Shown: positions 24,063 through 33,428 of the stretch, piece by piece | How positions within the stretch are numbered: the first letter of the stretch is position 1 | How the letters are laid out: every line of letters begins with the position of its first letter | Assembly: GCA_019694455.1 (NCBI GenBank) | Contig: JAIBBY010000028.1 | Span: forward strand, 1 to 63,605 | Direction: 5' to 3' | Length of the DNA: 63,605 nt | Origin: Pirellulales bacterium | Lineage (GTDB): Bacteria > Planctomycetota > Planctomycetia > Pirellulales > JAEUIK01 | Program-made: the position numbers and the translations under genes | Notes under the pieces: generated by a model | What the model saw: the letters and a program-made list of their open reading frames with translations, nothing else | Told to the model about the DNA's origin: nothing | The model's database searches: none

Positions 24063-26456
24063 ATGCCGCACACGGAGAAGGCGACGAGAATCTGCTTTGC
24101 AATGCTCTGCGCGACCGCGCTCTGCTGCGCCGCGCGACCAGCCGCCGCGTCCAAGGTTATGCTCGAAGATGGCCGCGTGCTCGCTGGCAAGTTCGTCCCC
24201 ATCGCCACGCTGTCCAAAGATCCGCGCAAGATGGAGGGCAACGACGCCGCCCCCCGCCTCATCCTCATGTGCGACGACGACCTGCGCCGCACCTTCGTCC
24301 CCAAGCGTCTGGTCAAAGAAACGAGCGAGGCCGACGACGGCGAGATCGTCGAGAAGTTCCTCATTCCCCAGCGCACGCCGCGCTCCGGCGCGCGGGTGTC
24401 GAATGTTGGCAGCGTGGTCAAGATCGGCCCCTTCGACGAGTATGGCCGCCGCGAGTTCACAATCATGACCGACAAGGGAGAGGTGGTGGTCATTCAACAG
24501 ATCACCGAAATCACTCCCCAATGGACCAAGCTCGAAGGCTACAAGCACATCTGGGATCAGCGCGTCTCGACCGCGTCGATCCCGGCCGAGATCATCGACC
24601 AGCTTATCTCCAAACGCATCGATCCCAAAAAGGTCGATCATCGCCTCAAGGTGGCCCGCTTCTATTTGCAAAGCGAGCGCTATCCCGAGGCCGAAGCCAA
24701 GCTGCAGGCCATCATCAAGGACTTTCCCGACTTCACCGAGCAGATCAAACCGGTGATGCAATCGCTGCGGCAACTCTCCGCCCGCCAGGTGCTGAGCGAA
24801 ATTCGCCTCCGCGAGCAGGCCGGCCAATACCAAACCACCGCACAGCTCCTCAAAGTCTTTCCAGAAAGGTTTCCCGCAGGTGAGGTCGCGGGTGAAATTC
24901 TCCAGGAGGTTCGCGAAAAGCAAGAGGCGCTCAACGCGCGCGCGGCGCAGCGGGCGGCGGTCCTCAAGCTCTTCGCCGATCATCTGCAAACCATTACCGA
25001 TGTCGATCTGAAAAAGCGGCTGGAGCGGGTTCAAACCGAAATCGCCGCCGAACTCAATTTCAACACTCTCGATCGCTTCAGCGCATATCAGCAACTGGCC
25101 GACGATCCCGCGCTCGAGCCGGTCCAAAAACTCTCGCTCGCCGTTAGCGGTTGGCTCGTCGGCAGCAGCGGCGCCAGCGACAGTCTGGCCGTGGCGCAGT
25201 CGCTCTTGTCGCTGCGCAATTACGCCAGTGAATATCTGGTGGCCGACACCAAGGTCCGCCGCGACGAACTGCTCGAAGGGCTGCGCGCCCTGGAAGGCGC
25301 CGACCCGCGCACCGTGGCCCTGGTCCTCGCCAACATGAAACCTCCCTATCCCTTGCCCGAGCCAGTCGACGGCAAAGCAGGGCTGTACCAGATATCTTTC
25401 GCCGGCCCCAAGGAAGAGCCTGAGTTCTCCTATCTGATCCAACTGCCGCCAGAGTACGACCCGTACCGCCGTTATCCCGCGGTGGTCACGCTGCACGGCG
25501 GAGGCAGCACCCCCGCCATGCAACTCGATTGGTGGGCCGGCGCCTTCGACGAGCAAGGCCACCGCCACGGCCAGGCCTCGCGCTACGGCTACATTGTCAT
25601 CGCCCCCCAATGGGGCAAACTCGGCCAGCGCCAATACGGCTACAGCGAAAAGGAGCACTTCGCCGTCTTGGGCGCCCTGCGCGACGCCTCGCGCCGCTTT
25701 TCTATCGACACTGATCGCGTCTATCTCTCCGGCCACTCGATGGGGGGCGATGCCGCCTGGGACATCGCCCTCGCCCACCCTGATCTGTGGGCCGGCGCCA
25801 TCCCCATCGTCGGTCAGGCGGATAAGTTCGTCGATTTCTACAAAGACAACGCCAAATACATGCCGCTCTACGTGGTTGCTGGCGAACTCGACGGCAAAAA
25901 GCTCGATCAAAACGCCAACGACCTGCAACAGTACATGATTCGCGGCTACGATCTCACCTACGTCGAGTATCTCGGTCGCGGCCACGAGCACTTTCTGGAT
26001 GAGATCATGCGCATCTTCGACTGGATGCCGCGCTACAAACGCAACTTCTTCCCGCGCGAGTTCGAATGTCGCAGCATGCGCGACAGCGACAATTTCTATT
26101 GGTGGGTCGAACTGGCCGAATTCCCCCCCACTAGCTCCGTCGATCCCGCCAACTTCGCCCAGCGCGGCAAACGCGCTATGCCGATCGACGCCAAGGTCAA
26201 CGCCACCAACGGCATTCTCGTCCGTACCGGCGCCGAGCATGTCACCGTCTGGCTCGCCCCGGAATTCATCGATCTCAATCAACCCATCGAAATCAACGTC
26301 AACGGCGCTAAGCTGCGCAGCGCCGGAGCCACCATCACCCCCGATCTGGCCATCATGCTCGAAGATGTCCGCACCCGCGGAGATCGCCAACATCCCTTCT
26401 GGGCGCGGGTCATTATGCCCGAGGGCAAGGTCAATCTGGCGTCCGGACAACAGTAG
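24063..26456 (+). CDS. Large exported alpha/beta-hydrolase (esterase/depolymerase-like)
   Basis: A 797-residue exported protein with signal peptide (residues 1-28). The N-terminal 450 residues form two parts: a beta-rich region (30-160) and a helical, TPR-like region (190-440, RFYLQSERYPEAEAKLQAIIKDFPDF). A PHB-depolymerase/feruloyl-esterase-like alpha/beta hydrolase follows (about 450-660): PAVVTLHGGGS (oxyanion hole), the nucleophile in SGHSMGGDAAW, a likely Asp in VVAGELDGKK and a His in GRGHEHF. The last 120 residues are a beta-rich tail. The gene reads as an extracytoplasmic carboxylesterase with a scaffold front; substrate unknown. The metallophosphoesterase gene follows 52 bases after its stop. 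Confidence 0.9.
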   Translation: MPHTEKATRICFAMLCATALCCAARPAAASKVMLEDGRVLAGKFVPIATLSKDPRKMEGNDAAPRLILMCDDDLRRTFVPKRLVKETSEADDGEIVEKFLIPQRTPRSGARVSNVGSVVKIGPFDEYGRREFTIMTDKGEVVVIQQITEITPQWTKLEGYKHIWDQRVSTASIPAEIIDQLISKRIDPKKVDHRLKVARFYLQSERYPEAEAKLQAIIKDFPDFTEQIKPVMQSLRQLSARQVLSEIRLREQAGQYQTTAQLLKVFPERFPAGEVAGEILQEVREKQEALNARAAQRAAVLKLFADHLQTITDVDLKKRLERVQTEIAAELNFNTLDRFSAYQQLADDPALEPVQKLSLAVSGWLVGSSGASDSLAVAQSLLSLRNYASEYLVADTKVRRDELLEGLRALEGADPRTVALVLANMKPPYPLPEPVDGKAGLYQISFAGPKEEPEFSYLIQLPPEYDPYRRYPAVVTLHGGGSTPAMQLDWWAGAFDEQGHRHGQASRYGYIVIAPQWGKLGQRQYGYSEKEHFAVLGALRDASRRFSIDTDRVYLSGHSMGGDAAWDIALAHPDLWAGAIPIVGQADKFVDFYKDNAKYMPLYVVAGELDGKKLDQNANDLQQYMIRGYDLTYVEYLGRGHEHFLDEIMRIFDWMPRYKRNFFPREFECRSMRDSDNFYWWVELAEFPPTSSVDPANFAQRGKRAMPIDAKVNATNGILVRTGAEHVTVWLAPEFIDLNQPIEINVNGAKLRSAGATITPDLAIMLEDVRTRGDRQHPFWARVIMPEGKVNLASGQQ

Positions 26457-26507
26457 CTGTTAGCCTGCTCAATCGGTGACGTCGCGCGTCGGCCCGGGAA
26501 TGTTGTT

Positions 26508-27590
26508 GTGCGCAAACTGTTTCGCCTGCTCCTCATCGCCTTGCTGATCGGCTTGGCCGCGTTTGGCGGCTTTGCCTGGATGGTGGTGCATCCCACGATC
26601 GGTGAAGTGGCCTCCCCCTCCCCTTCCGACAAGGCCGCAGGCGCCCCACTTTGGTCGTTCGGGTTTGTCGGCGACACCCATCAAGGCCTACAAAGCGGCG
26701 CCGTCGATGAGCTATTCTCCAAACTGGCTCAGGCCAAGGTCGAACTGGTTTTGCATCTCGGCGACATGGTCGATCAGGCCGAGTCCGAAGCGCAGTGGCA
26801 ATCGTTTGTCGATCTTGCGCGCCAGCATCGCCTGCGGCTGCTGCCCACCATTGGCAATCACGATGCCATTGCCGCCTACAGCGATCACGGCGAGATTCGC
26901 CTCCGCCGCCACTTCCCCTGGCTCCCTGCCACCTTCTACCATTGCCGCCACCGCGACCTGAATTTTCTCGTCCTCAACTCCGAGCGGTCGCTGCTCCCCG
27001 GCTCGGTGCAGCGCAAATTTATCGGCCGCGAACTATTCGATCATCCGGGCACAACCGTCGTCACGATTCATCGGCCCGTCTTCACCGCCAGCCCGCGCGA
27101 CTGGGGCAACAAGTACTGGCGACAACTCTGGCTGCACAGCGCGCTCTCTGGATCCGATGCCAATCTCGTCCTATCTGGCCACAATCACTACTACGAGCGT
27201 ACGCGCCCTTTGGACAAAGTCACCTACGTCACCAGCGGCGGCGGCGCGCCCAACACTTACGATCCCCCGGCGCCCAACCAGCACACCGCGATCGTCGCCG
27301 GTGACAAGCTTCACTACGGCATCGTCGCGGTCCACGCCGATCGGCTCCACACACGCGTCTACGACCTCGCTGGCAACCTGCTCGACGCATTCGACACCCC
27401 ACGCCGCCCGCCACATCACCCGGTTGGCCATCAAGTCAATCCTGGCTCATTGGAGTTGCCCCCCCTCGCCGATTTGCCTTTCTTCAGCGGCGATGAAGTG
27501 TCCGCCAACCAAGCCAACAGTGACATAGCGACAGACAGCAGTCCGCTCAACATGGTTCTGCCCGACGATCAATTGCCGCGTCCCTGGTAG
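26508..27590 (+). CDS. Membrane-anchored calcineurin-like metallophosphoesterase
   Basis: A 360-residue protein beginning with GTG at 26508. An N-terminal anchor or signal helix (MRKLFRLLLIALLIGLAAFGGFAWMVV) precedes the metallophosphoesterase domain. All metal-ligand blocks are present: GDTHQG (Asp56, His58), LHLGDMVDQ, GNHD, VVTIHRP and GHNHYYER. The C-terminal 70 residues are Pro-rich and low in structure. This purple-acid-phosphatase-like form is commonly periplasmic and hydrolyses phosphomonoesters or diesters. Same strand as the esterase gene with a short gap, so perhaps one operon. Confidence 0.93.
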   Translation: MRKLFRLLLIALLIGLAAFGGFAWMVVHPTIGEVASPSPSDKAAGAPLWSFGFVGDTHQGLQSGAVDELFSKLAQAKVELVLHLGDMVDQAESEAQWQSFVDLARQHRLRLLPTIGNHDAIAAYSDHGEIRLRRHFPWLPATFYHCRHRDLNFLVLNSERSLLPGSVQRKFIGRELFDHPGTTVVTIHRPVFTASPRDWGNKYWRQLWLHSALSGSDANLVLSGHNHYYERTRPLDKVTYVTSGGGAPNTYDPPAPNQHTAIVAGDKLHYGIVAVHADRLHTRVYDLAGNLLDAFDTPRRPPHHPVGHQVNPGSLELPPLADLPFFSGDEVSANQANSDIATDSSPLNMVLPDDQLPRPW

Positions 27591-27603
27591 CGCTGCCGCG
27601 ATG

Positions 27604-29157
27604 CTACGTCAACCGCCGGCGAAATTCTCGCGCCGAAGCCCCCGGATCGCTGGACCTTACGATCGCGCCGCTCACCGCCACTCGCTCCAATCCGGCGGCC
27701 AGCACCTCGTCCAAATTCTCCAGCGATACGCCGCCAATGGCGAATGCTGGCACGCGGATTTCCGCCGCCACCTGCCGCAAGAGCTCAACTCCCGTGAACC
27801 GGCTGAACGACTTGGTCCCGCTGGCGAATGTCGGACCCACTCCGATATAGTTCGCGCCGGCAAACACCGCCTCGCGGGCCTGCTCAATCGAATGAGTCGA
27901 CACTCCCACCAGAGAGCCCGCCCCCACCAATCGCCGCACTTCACGAACCGACAGTTCCTCCTGCCCCACATGCACCCCATCCGCTTCGGCCAATCGCGCC
28001 AGATCAGCGCGGTCGTTCATCACAAACAGCGTCTGCGTGCCTGCGGTCACTCGCCGCAACAGCCGCCCCCGCGCGAGCAACTCGCGATCGGCCAACCCCT
28101 TGTCGCGCAGTTGCAGCACGTCCACGCCGGCGTCGATCAATTCCCGCGTCAATCGCTCAAAGTCGGCAATGCTCGGGCCGCCATCAATCAGCACATACAG
28201 CCGCGCCGTCGCCAGCCGCGCGCGACTGTCTTCGACCAACGCGATCCGCTTTTCCAGCGTGTAGCTGGCGTAGCGCAGCCGCTCGCAGCCTGCCGCCAAC
28301 TCCCCCGATACCAGCTTGCCATATTCTTCCAGGCTGCGCAGCGCCTCTTGCGCCCGCTTCAGGCTCGCCAGCGCCACGTGAGCCAGGTTCGACCGCCGCA
28401 TCTCGCTCGCGGTGCTGATCGTCGTCCCCACGTCTCCCACGGTGTCGCGCGTCGCCGCCAAAAGCGCCGCTGGCAAGTAGGCAAGCGCCACCGCCAGTTC
28501 GTGACGCAACCGCTTGCACTCGCGCGCCAGCGCCGCGTCGTCGAGCGCAAAACGCACATAGTCTTCCACCACCCGCAGCCCCTCGCGCGCCCGATTGGCC
28601 GACGCGTCCAATATCCGCAGTAGCACCCCCTCTTCCGTCGCCGCCGCCGGCAAAATCTCCACTGCGGCCACAGGGGGTGAAGTGCAGCCGGTTTCGCCTT
28701 CGACCTCAATTGGCTCGTCGTTGACCAGCACGCGCCCCTCGCGCTGGCGGATTTCCTCTACCAGTGGTTCAACCCGCAGGCCATATCCCGCGAGCCAGTC
28801 GGCCACCGCATCCCCGTTTGCTAGCACTCCCAGCAGTAAATGCTCCGTCCCCAGCGACAACGGAGGAGGAAAATCATCGAGCATTTCCTCCACGGCGCGC
28901 ACCACGCGCCGCAGTCCCTCCACGGGAGCATTGCCAAACGACGCCCCCAAGGCCGACTCCGTTAGTGCCGGCCATCGCGCGCGCATTAGCTCCTCTGTCA
29001 CACCCGCTGCGGCCAAAATTTCCGCGGCACGGCACTCCGTCTCATGGAGCAATCCCAGAACCAGTGCGGCTGTCGCGCCGGCGGCATCGCCAACGCTGCC
29101 GAAGTGGCCAGCGTCGGTCGTGGCGCGCTCGGCGGCAGGGGTTAATGTCGATCGCAT
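27604..29157 (-). CDS. Clp_N-ThiD2-ThiE fusion: thiamine-phosphate synthase with ClpC-type N-domain
   Basis: 517 residues from the ATG at 29155-29157; a TTG five codons upstream is possible. Three parts are visible. Residues about 28-142 resemble the ClpC N-terminal repeat domain (GTEHLLLGVLANGDAVADWLAGYGLRVEPLVEEI). Residues about 176-312 match the ThiD2 module found fused to ThiE in some bacteria (LLRILDASANRAREGLRVVEDYVRFALDDAAL). Residues about 318-517 are ThiE, with LQLRDKG, NDRADLARLAEADGVHVGQEEL, GVSTHS, ANYIGVGPTFASGTK and FAIGGVSL all intact. ThiE joins hydroxymethylpyrimidine diphosphate and the thiazole phosphate to give thiamine phosphate. The Clp_N front is unexpected; clpC itself lies 1 kb further on, transcribed the other way. 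Confidence 0.9.
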   Translation of the reverse strand: MRSTLTPAAERATTDAGHFGSVGDAAGATAALVLGLLHETECRAAEILAAAGVTEELMRARWPALTESALGASFGNAPVEGLRRVVRAVEEMLDDFPPPLSLGTEHLLLGVLANGDAVADWLAGYGLRVEPLVEEIRQREGRVLVNDEPIEVEGETGCTSPPVAAVEILPAAATEEGVLLRILDASANRAREGLRVVEDYVRFALDDAALARECKRLRHELAVALAYLPAALLAATRDTVGDVGTTISTASEMRRSNLAHVALASLKRAQEALRSLEEYGKLVSGELAAGCERLRYASYTLEKRIALVEDSRARLATARLYVLIDGGPSIADFERLTRELIDAGVDVLQLRDKGLADRELLARGRLLRRVTAGTQTLFVMNDRADLARLAEADGVHVGQEELSVREVRRLVGAGSLVGVSTHSIEQAREAVFAGANYIGVGPTFASGTKSFSRFTGVELLRQVAAEIRVPAFAIGGVSLENLDEVLAAGLERVAVSGAIVRSSDPGASAREFRRRLT

Positions 29158-29291
29158 GAAAGGAAATTTCAAACAATCCGCGTAACTCTATGCTGGCATT
29201 TTACTTGCCTTGATCCCGCTGAGTCAGGGGGCTAGAATTCGCCCGCTTGTAACTTTCCTGGGGCCGGACCACGGATGGGATACCTACCGAC

Positions 29292-29909
29292 GTGAGCGGC
29301 GCGCGAGCGTGGTTATGTTTGTGGCCAGGACTGGCGCCGCTCTGGCTGCGCGGCTCCTGGGTGGCGCTACTGGTGGCGATGCTCTTCGCCGTCGCGCTCA
29401 ATTATTGGCTCGCCGTCAGCCTCATTTGGCATGAAATACTGCCCTCCGCCGCCCGGCAATCGTTCCTGGCCGTACTGGCAATTGGCTGGACCGGATCTGG
29501 CATCTGGGCCTACCGTTGGCAAAAACGACTCCCTCGCGGCGCCGCGCCCCCACCCGACGCCGATCCTCTGGCCGCTGCGCAGACCGCGTACCTGCGCGGC
29601 CACTGGATCGAAGCCGAGCAAATGCTGCGCAAAATCATCGACGTGCAGCCGCGCGATGTCGAATCGCGGTTGCTTCTCGCCTCGCTCTATCGCCATACGG
29701 GACGTGTCACCGAGGCAACGGTGGAATTGCGCCACTTGGAGCGAATGGAGTCTGCCGTAAAATGGCAATGGGAAATCGCGCAAGAACGCGGGCGCATTGC
29801 CGAGCGCGCCAGCGAAGCCAACGACGATTCTCCCGCCAATGACGACGACGAACCTCAGCCGGCGCCTGACTTGTCTTTGGAAAAACCGGCCACCGCGTCC
29901 GCCGCATGA
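29292..29909 (+). CDS. Two-helix membrane protein with TPR-like segment
   Basis: A 205-residue protein starting at GTG 29292. Two membrane helices (about residues 22-47 and 57-73) are followed by a cytoplasmic part. That part has a TPR-like pair (AQTAYLRGHWIEAEQMLRKIIDVQPRD, then SRLLLASLYRHTGRVTEATVELRHLERME) and an acidic low-complexity tail (DDSPANDDDEPQPAPD). No specific family. It sits between the thiamine fusion (divergent, 134 bases) and clpC (same strand, 240 bases). Confidence 0.78.
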   Translation: MSGARAWLCLWPGLAPLWLRGSWVALLVAMLFAVALNYWLAVSLIWHEILPSAARQSFLAVLAIGWTGSGIWAYRWQKRLPRGAAPPPDADPLAAAQTAYLRGHWIEAEQMLRKIIDVQPRDVESRLLLASLYRHTGRVTEATVELRHLERMESAVKWQWEIAQERGRIAERASEANDDSPANDDDEPQPAPDLSLEKPATASAA

Positions 29910-30150
29910 CCTCCATACGGTACGCTTGTGGCGGACACCGGACGCTTGGGAGCAACGCTCAATCGAACTGGCGTAAGCCGTGCAACACGAAATGATGGCA
30001 GAAACCTCACCAGATAGTGAACAAATAGTACGCTCATTGCGAAGTAGTGGAAGGCTAGATTGCCGTAGAATTGGACGTCGACTCGTCCTCCCGCGAGCAG
30101 TCCCCACAACCATCCGCTAATTCGCGCGAAAGCAACCACGGAGAGCTGCG

Positions 30151-32694
30151 ATGTACGAACGTTTCACCGACCGTGCGCGGAAGGTCATGCAACTGGCCAA
30201 CCAAGAAGCGCAGCGGTTCAATCACGAATACATTGGCACCGAGCATGTGCTGCTCGGCCTCATCAAGGAGGGGAGCGGGGTCGCGGCCAACGTCTTGAAA
30301 AATCTTGATGTCGATCTGCGCAAGATCCGACTCGAAGTCGAGAAGCTCGTCCAAAGCGGACCAGACATGGTCACCATGGGCAAGCTGCCGCAAACGCCAC
30401 GCGCCAAGAAGGTGATCGAGTACGCCATGGAGGAGGCGCGCAACCTCGGCCATAACTATGTCGGCACCGAGCACATCTTGCTTGGCCTCTTGCGCGAACA
30501 AGAAGGGGTCGCCGCCCAGGTGCTCATGAATCTCGGCCTCAAGCTCGAAGATGTCCGCGAGGAAGTCCTCAACCTGCTCGGTCACGGCATCGAAGGGGGC
30601 GAAGGCTCAGAGCGCAATCCCGCCGGCGCCACCACCGGGGGAGGCCAGCAGCAAGGCGAGTCGGGCAAGAGCAGCAAATCCAAGACTCCCGCGCTCGATA
30701 GCTTCGGCCGCGACCTCACCGAACTGGCTCGCCAGAGCAAGCTCGATCCAGTGATCGGCCGCGAAAAAGAAATCGAGCGCACCGTGCAGATTCTCTGCCG
30801 CCGTACCAAGAACAATCCGGTGTTGCTCGGCGAAGCCGGCGTCGGCAAGACCGCTATCGTCGAAGGCCTGGCCCAGCGCGTGGTCGATGGCAACGTGCCC
30901 GAGATCATGGCCGAGCGCCGCATTGTGGTGCTTGATCTGGCGATGATGGTCGCCGGCACCAAGTATCGCGGCCAGTTCGAAGAGCGCATCAAGGCGGTGA
31001 TGAACGAGGTGCGCCGCGCCAAGAACACCATCCTGTTTATCGACGAGTTGCATACGCTGGTCGGCGCCGGCGGGGCCGAAGGCGCCATCGACGCCTCCAA
31101 CGTGCTCAAGCCCGCCTTGGCCCGCGGCGAAATCCAGTGCATCGGTGCCACCACGCTCGACGAGTACCGAAAGTACATCGAAAAAGACAGCGCGCTCGAT
31201 CGCCGCTTTCAGGTGGTGATGGTCGAGCCTTCCAGCAAGCCCGAGACGGTCGAAATTCTCAAGGGCCTCCGCGACCGGTACGAAACGCACCACCGAGTGC
31301 AAATCACCGACGACGCCTTGGCCTCCGCCGTCGAGCTTTCCAGTCGCTATATCACCGGTCGCTGCCTGCCAGACAAGGCCATCGACGTCATCGACGAGGC
31401 GGGCGCCCGCGTCCGGCTCCGCTCGATGACCCGCCCGCCCGATCTCAAGGAGATCGACGAGGAGGTGGAACGGCTGAACAAAGAGAAGGAAGAAGCAGTC
31501 GCCAACCAGGATTTCGAGCGCGCCGCCTCGCTCCGCGATCAGGCCGACAAGCTCAAGAAAAAGAAGCAGCAGATTACCCGCGAATGGCGCGAAAAGTCGC
31601 GCGAGACCGATGGCGTGGTCGATGAGGAAGTGATCGCCGAGGTCGTCTCCAAGATGACCGGCATCCCGCTCACGCGCATGTCCACCGAGGACTCGATGCG
31701 CCTCATGGAAATGGAGAAGGAGCTGCACAAACGGGTCATTAGCCAGAACGAGGCCATCAAGTCGATCGCCAAGGCGGTACGCCGCAGCCGCAGCGGACTC
31801 AAGGATCCCAAGCGCCCCACCGGCGTCTTTGTCTTCGCCGGCCCCACCGGCGTCGGTAAGACCTTGCTTGCCAAGGCGCTGGCGGATTTCATGTTTGGCG
31901 ACGAGGACGCGCTCATTCAGATCGACATGAGCGAGTACATGGAAAAGCACAACGTCAGCCGCCTGATCGGCGCGCCGCCGGGCTACGTCGGCTTCGAGGA
32001 GGGCGGTCAGCTCACCGAGAAGATCCGCCGCCGCCCCTACGCCGTGGTCCTGCTCGACGAAATCGAAAAGGCCCATCCCGACGTTTTCAACATGTTGCTG
32101 CAAGTGATGGAAGAAGGCCGGCTGACCGACAGCTTTGGCCGCAACATCGACTTCCGCAACACGATCCTCATCATGACCACCAACGCCGGCGCCGAGGCCA
32201 TCAAGAACGAAAGCGCCTTCGGCTTCCAGCGCCCCGATGACGACGCCTCCTACGACAGCATGAAGGAACGCGTCAACGAGCGAATCGAAAAGGTCTTTCG
32301 TCCCGAGTTTATCAACCGCGTCGACGACATCATCGTCTTCCGCCACCTCACCGTGGAGGATCTCAAGGACGTCATCGACATCGAGCTCAAGAAGGTCCGC
32401 GAACGCCTCGGCGAGCGCGGGCTCAAGCTGGAGCTCACCGACGCCGCCAAGCAGTTCCTCATCAAGAAGGGCTCGAACACCGATTTCGGCGCCCGTCCGT
32501 TGCGCCGCGCGATCGAGAACTTTGTCGAAGACCCCTTGTCCGAGGAGTTGCTCAAGGGCGAGTTCGAAGGCAAGGATCTGATCCAGGTCGACGCCAAAGA
32601 AGTGGCCGGCAAAAAGCAACTCGTCTTCGAAGGCAAAACCACCATCGAAGAAACCCCGGTCGCGGCTGCGGCGCCCACCGGCGAGCAGCAATAG
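30151..32694 (+). CDS. clpC: ATP-dependent Clp protease ATP-binding subunit ClpC
   Basis: An 847-residue AAA+ unfoldase. The N-domain has two Clp_N repeats (3-70 and 78-148; [12 protein letters not shown] and [12 protein letters not shown]). A Gly/Ser/Gln-rich linker follows (149-180). AAA1 has Walker A GEAGVGKT (227-234) and Walker B ILFIDEL (294-300). A coiled middle domain with a UVR-type motif (about 435-475) marks the ClpC subtype rather than ClpA or ClpB. AAA2 has Walker A GPTGVGKT (564-571) and [13 protein letters not shown], in the place of the ClpP-docking loop, suggests a ClpP partner, not encoded here. GGAGA six bases before the ATG supports the start, and a strong terminator follows. 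Confidence 0.97.
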   Translation: MYERFTDRARKVMQLANQEAQRFNHEYIGTEHVLLGLIKEGSGVAANVLKNLDVDLRKIRLEVEKLVQSGPDMVTMGKLPQTPRAKKVIEYAMEEARNLGHNYVGTEHILLGLLREQEGVAAQVLMNLGLKLEDVREEVLNLLGHGIEGGEGSERNPAGATTGGGQQQGESGKSSKSKTPALDSFGRDLTELARQSKLDPVIGREKEIERTVQILCRRTKNNPVLLGEAGVGKTAIVEGLAQRVVDGNVPEIMAERRIVVLDLAMMVAGTKYRGQFEERIKAVMNEVRRAKNTILFIDELHTLVGAGGAEGAIDASNVLKPALARGEIQCIGATTLDEYRKYIEKDSALDRRFQVVMVEPSSKPETVEILKGLRDRYETHHRVQITDDALASAVELSSRYITGRCLPDKAIDVIDEAGARVRLRSMTRPPDLKEIDEEVERLNKEKEEAVANQDFERAASLRDQADKLKKKKQQITREWREKSRETDGVVDEEVIAEVVSKMTGIPLTRMSTEDSMRLMEMEKELHKRVISQNEAIKSIAKAVRRSRSGLKDPKRPTGVFVFAGPTGVGKTLLAKALADFMFGDEDALIQIDMSEYMEKHNVSRLIGAPPGYVGFEEGGQLTEKIRRRPYAVVLLDEIEKAHPDVFNMLLQVMEEGRLTDSFGRNIDFRNTILIMTTNAGAEAIKNESAFGFQRPDDDASYDSMKERVNERIEKVFRPEFINRVDDIIVFRHLTVEDLKDVIDIELKKVRERLGERGLKLELTDAAKQFLIKKGSNTDFGARPLRRAIENFVEDPLSEELLKGEFEGKDLIQVDAKEVAGKKQLVFEGKTTIEETPVAAAAPTGEQQ

Positions 32695-32727
32695 CCTGCC
32701 CGCGATGCAGAAATTCAAACCTCACCA

Positions 32728-32757
32728 CGCCCACCGGCAACTCCGGTGGGCGTTTTT
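32728..32757 (+). terminator. Rho-independent terminator of clpC
   Basis: A perfect 10-bp GC-rich stem (32728-32737 with 32743-32752) with a 5-base loop is followed by five T residues. It lies 33 bases after the clpC stop codon. Confidence 0.92.
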
Positions 32758-32794
32758 CATTCCATACGCGGTCGAAACAAGGCACAATGGCGCT

Positions 32795-33313
32795 ATGAGC
32801 CCCGCTCGACCGCTTGCATCGCGCTTTGTGCTCACTCTCCCCGGCGTGCTGGTGCTGCTCACAACGCTGAGCATCTGCTTCGCGATCGTCGCCATCGACT
32901 GGCCACTCGGCGCCGCCGCCCTCCTCACGCTGCCAGCGATGATCTACACCGTCATCCATGTCAGCCGCGCGACGATCGCTGGCATTACCGTGTCGCTGTC
33001 GCAATGCGTCCTGTACTTTCTGCATGTCTGCTTGGCGTTTTTTGTGGTCTATTTTGCCGCCCTGATGGGGCTTGCCTTTGCATTGTCCATTTCGCTGTCC
33101 TTCCTTTCGCTCGCCAATGCCTGGATCGTAATCTGCCTCCCCCTTAGCGTTTATCTGGTGATTGCCACTGCTCGCCGCGCCGCCGAAGAATTTTGGCCGG
33201 AGCCCCTCGTAGAGCGCGCCGGCAAGCCCAAATCGCCAATACCCATCCCGCGCCGCTCATTCTCCGCTGCGCGCGCCGCCACTTGTGGCCCGCCTGCCAA
33301 CTCTCCACAATGA
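32795..33313 (+). CDS. Multi-pass membrane protein, unknown
   Basis: 172 residues from the ATG at 32795, just past the clpC terminator; the frame is open from 32705 but that stretch overlaps the terminator. Four or five hydrophobic segments (residues about 11-36, 40-58, 68-95, 97-113 and 115-133) predict an integral membrane protein. The Ser/Ala/Pro-rich basic tail has no known motif. Function unknown. Confidence 0.6.
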   Translation: MSPARPLASRFVLTLPGVLVLLTTLSICFAIVAIDWPLGAAALLTLPAMIYTVIHVSRATIAGITVSLSQCVLYFLHVCLAFFVVYFAALMGLAFALSISLSFLSLANAWIVICLPLSVYLVIATARRAAEEFWPEPLVERAGKPKSPIPIPRRSFSAARAATCGPPANSPQ

Positions 33314-33352
33314 GCCTGCGTTACAGTCTGCGGGCAAGACCAAGCTAATCCG

Positions 33353-33378
33353 GCCCGGCGTCGCACAGAACGCCGGGC
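33353..33378 (+). terminator. Hairpin, possible terminator
   Basis: A perfect 9-bp stem (33353-33361 with 33370-33378) with an 8-base loop is followed by a T-rich but interrupted stretch. It lies 40 bases after the stop of the 172-residue membrane protein gene and before the next start. Confidence 0.5.
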
Positions 33379-33428
33379 GTTCGTCTTGTTTCGTCGCGCC
33401 AGCGCTAGCCAACACAAGAGCCACCAAT

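Noticed and set aside
24000..26450. Minus-strand ORF of 816 codons
   Set aside because: Antisense of the alpha/beta-hydrolase gene, whose signal peptide and GHSMGG motif are unambiguous. Long antisense frames arise from high third-position GC.
29855..30139. Minus-strand hydrophobic ORF of 94 codons before clpC
   Set aside because: GTG start without a ribosome-binding site. It overlaps the end of the plus-strand TPR membrane protein gene and the clpC promoter.
30607..32718. Minus-strand ORF of 703 codons
   Set aside because: Antisense of clpC, the best-supported gene in the window; it has no own ribosome-binding site or domain.
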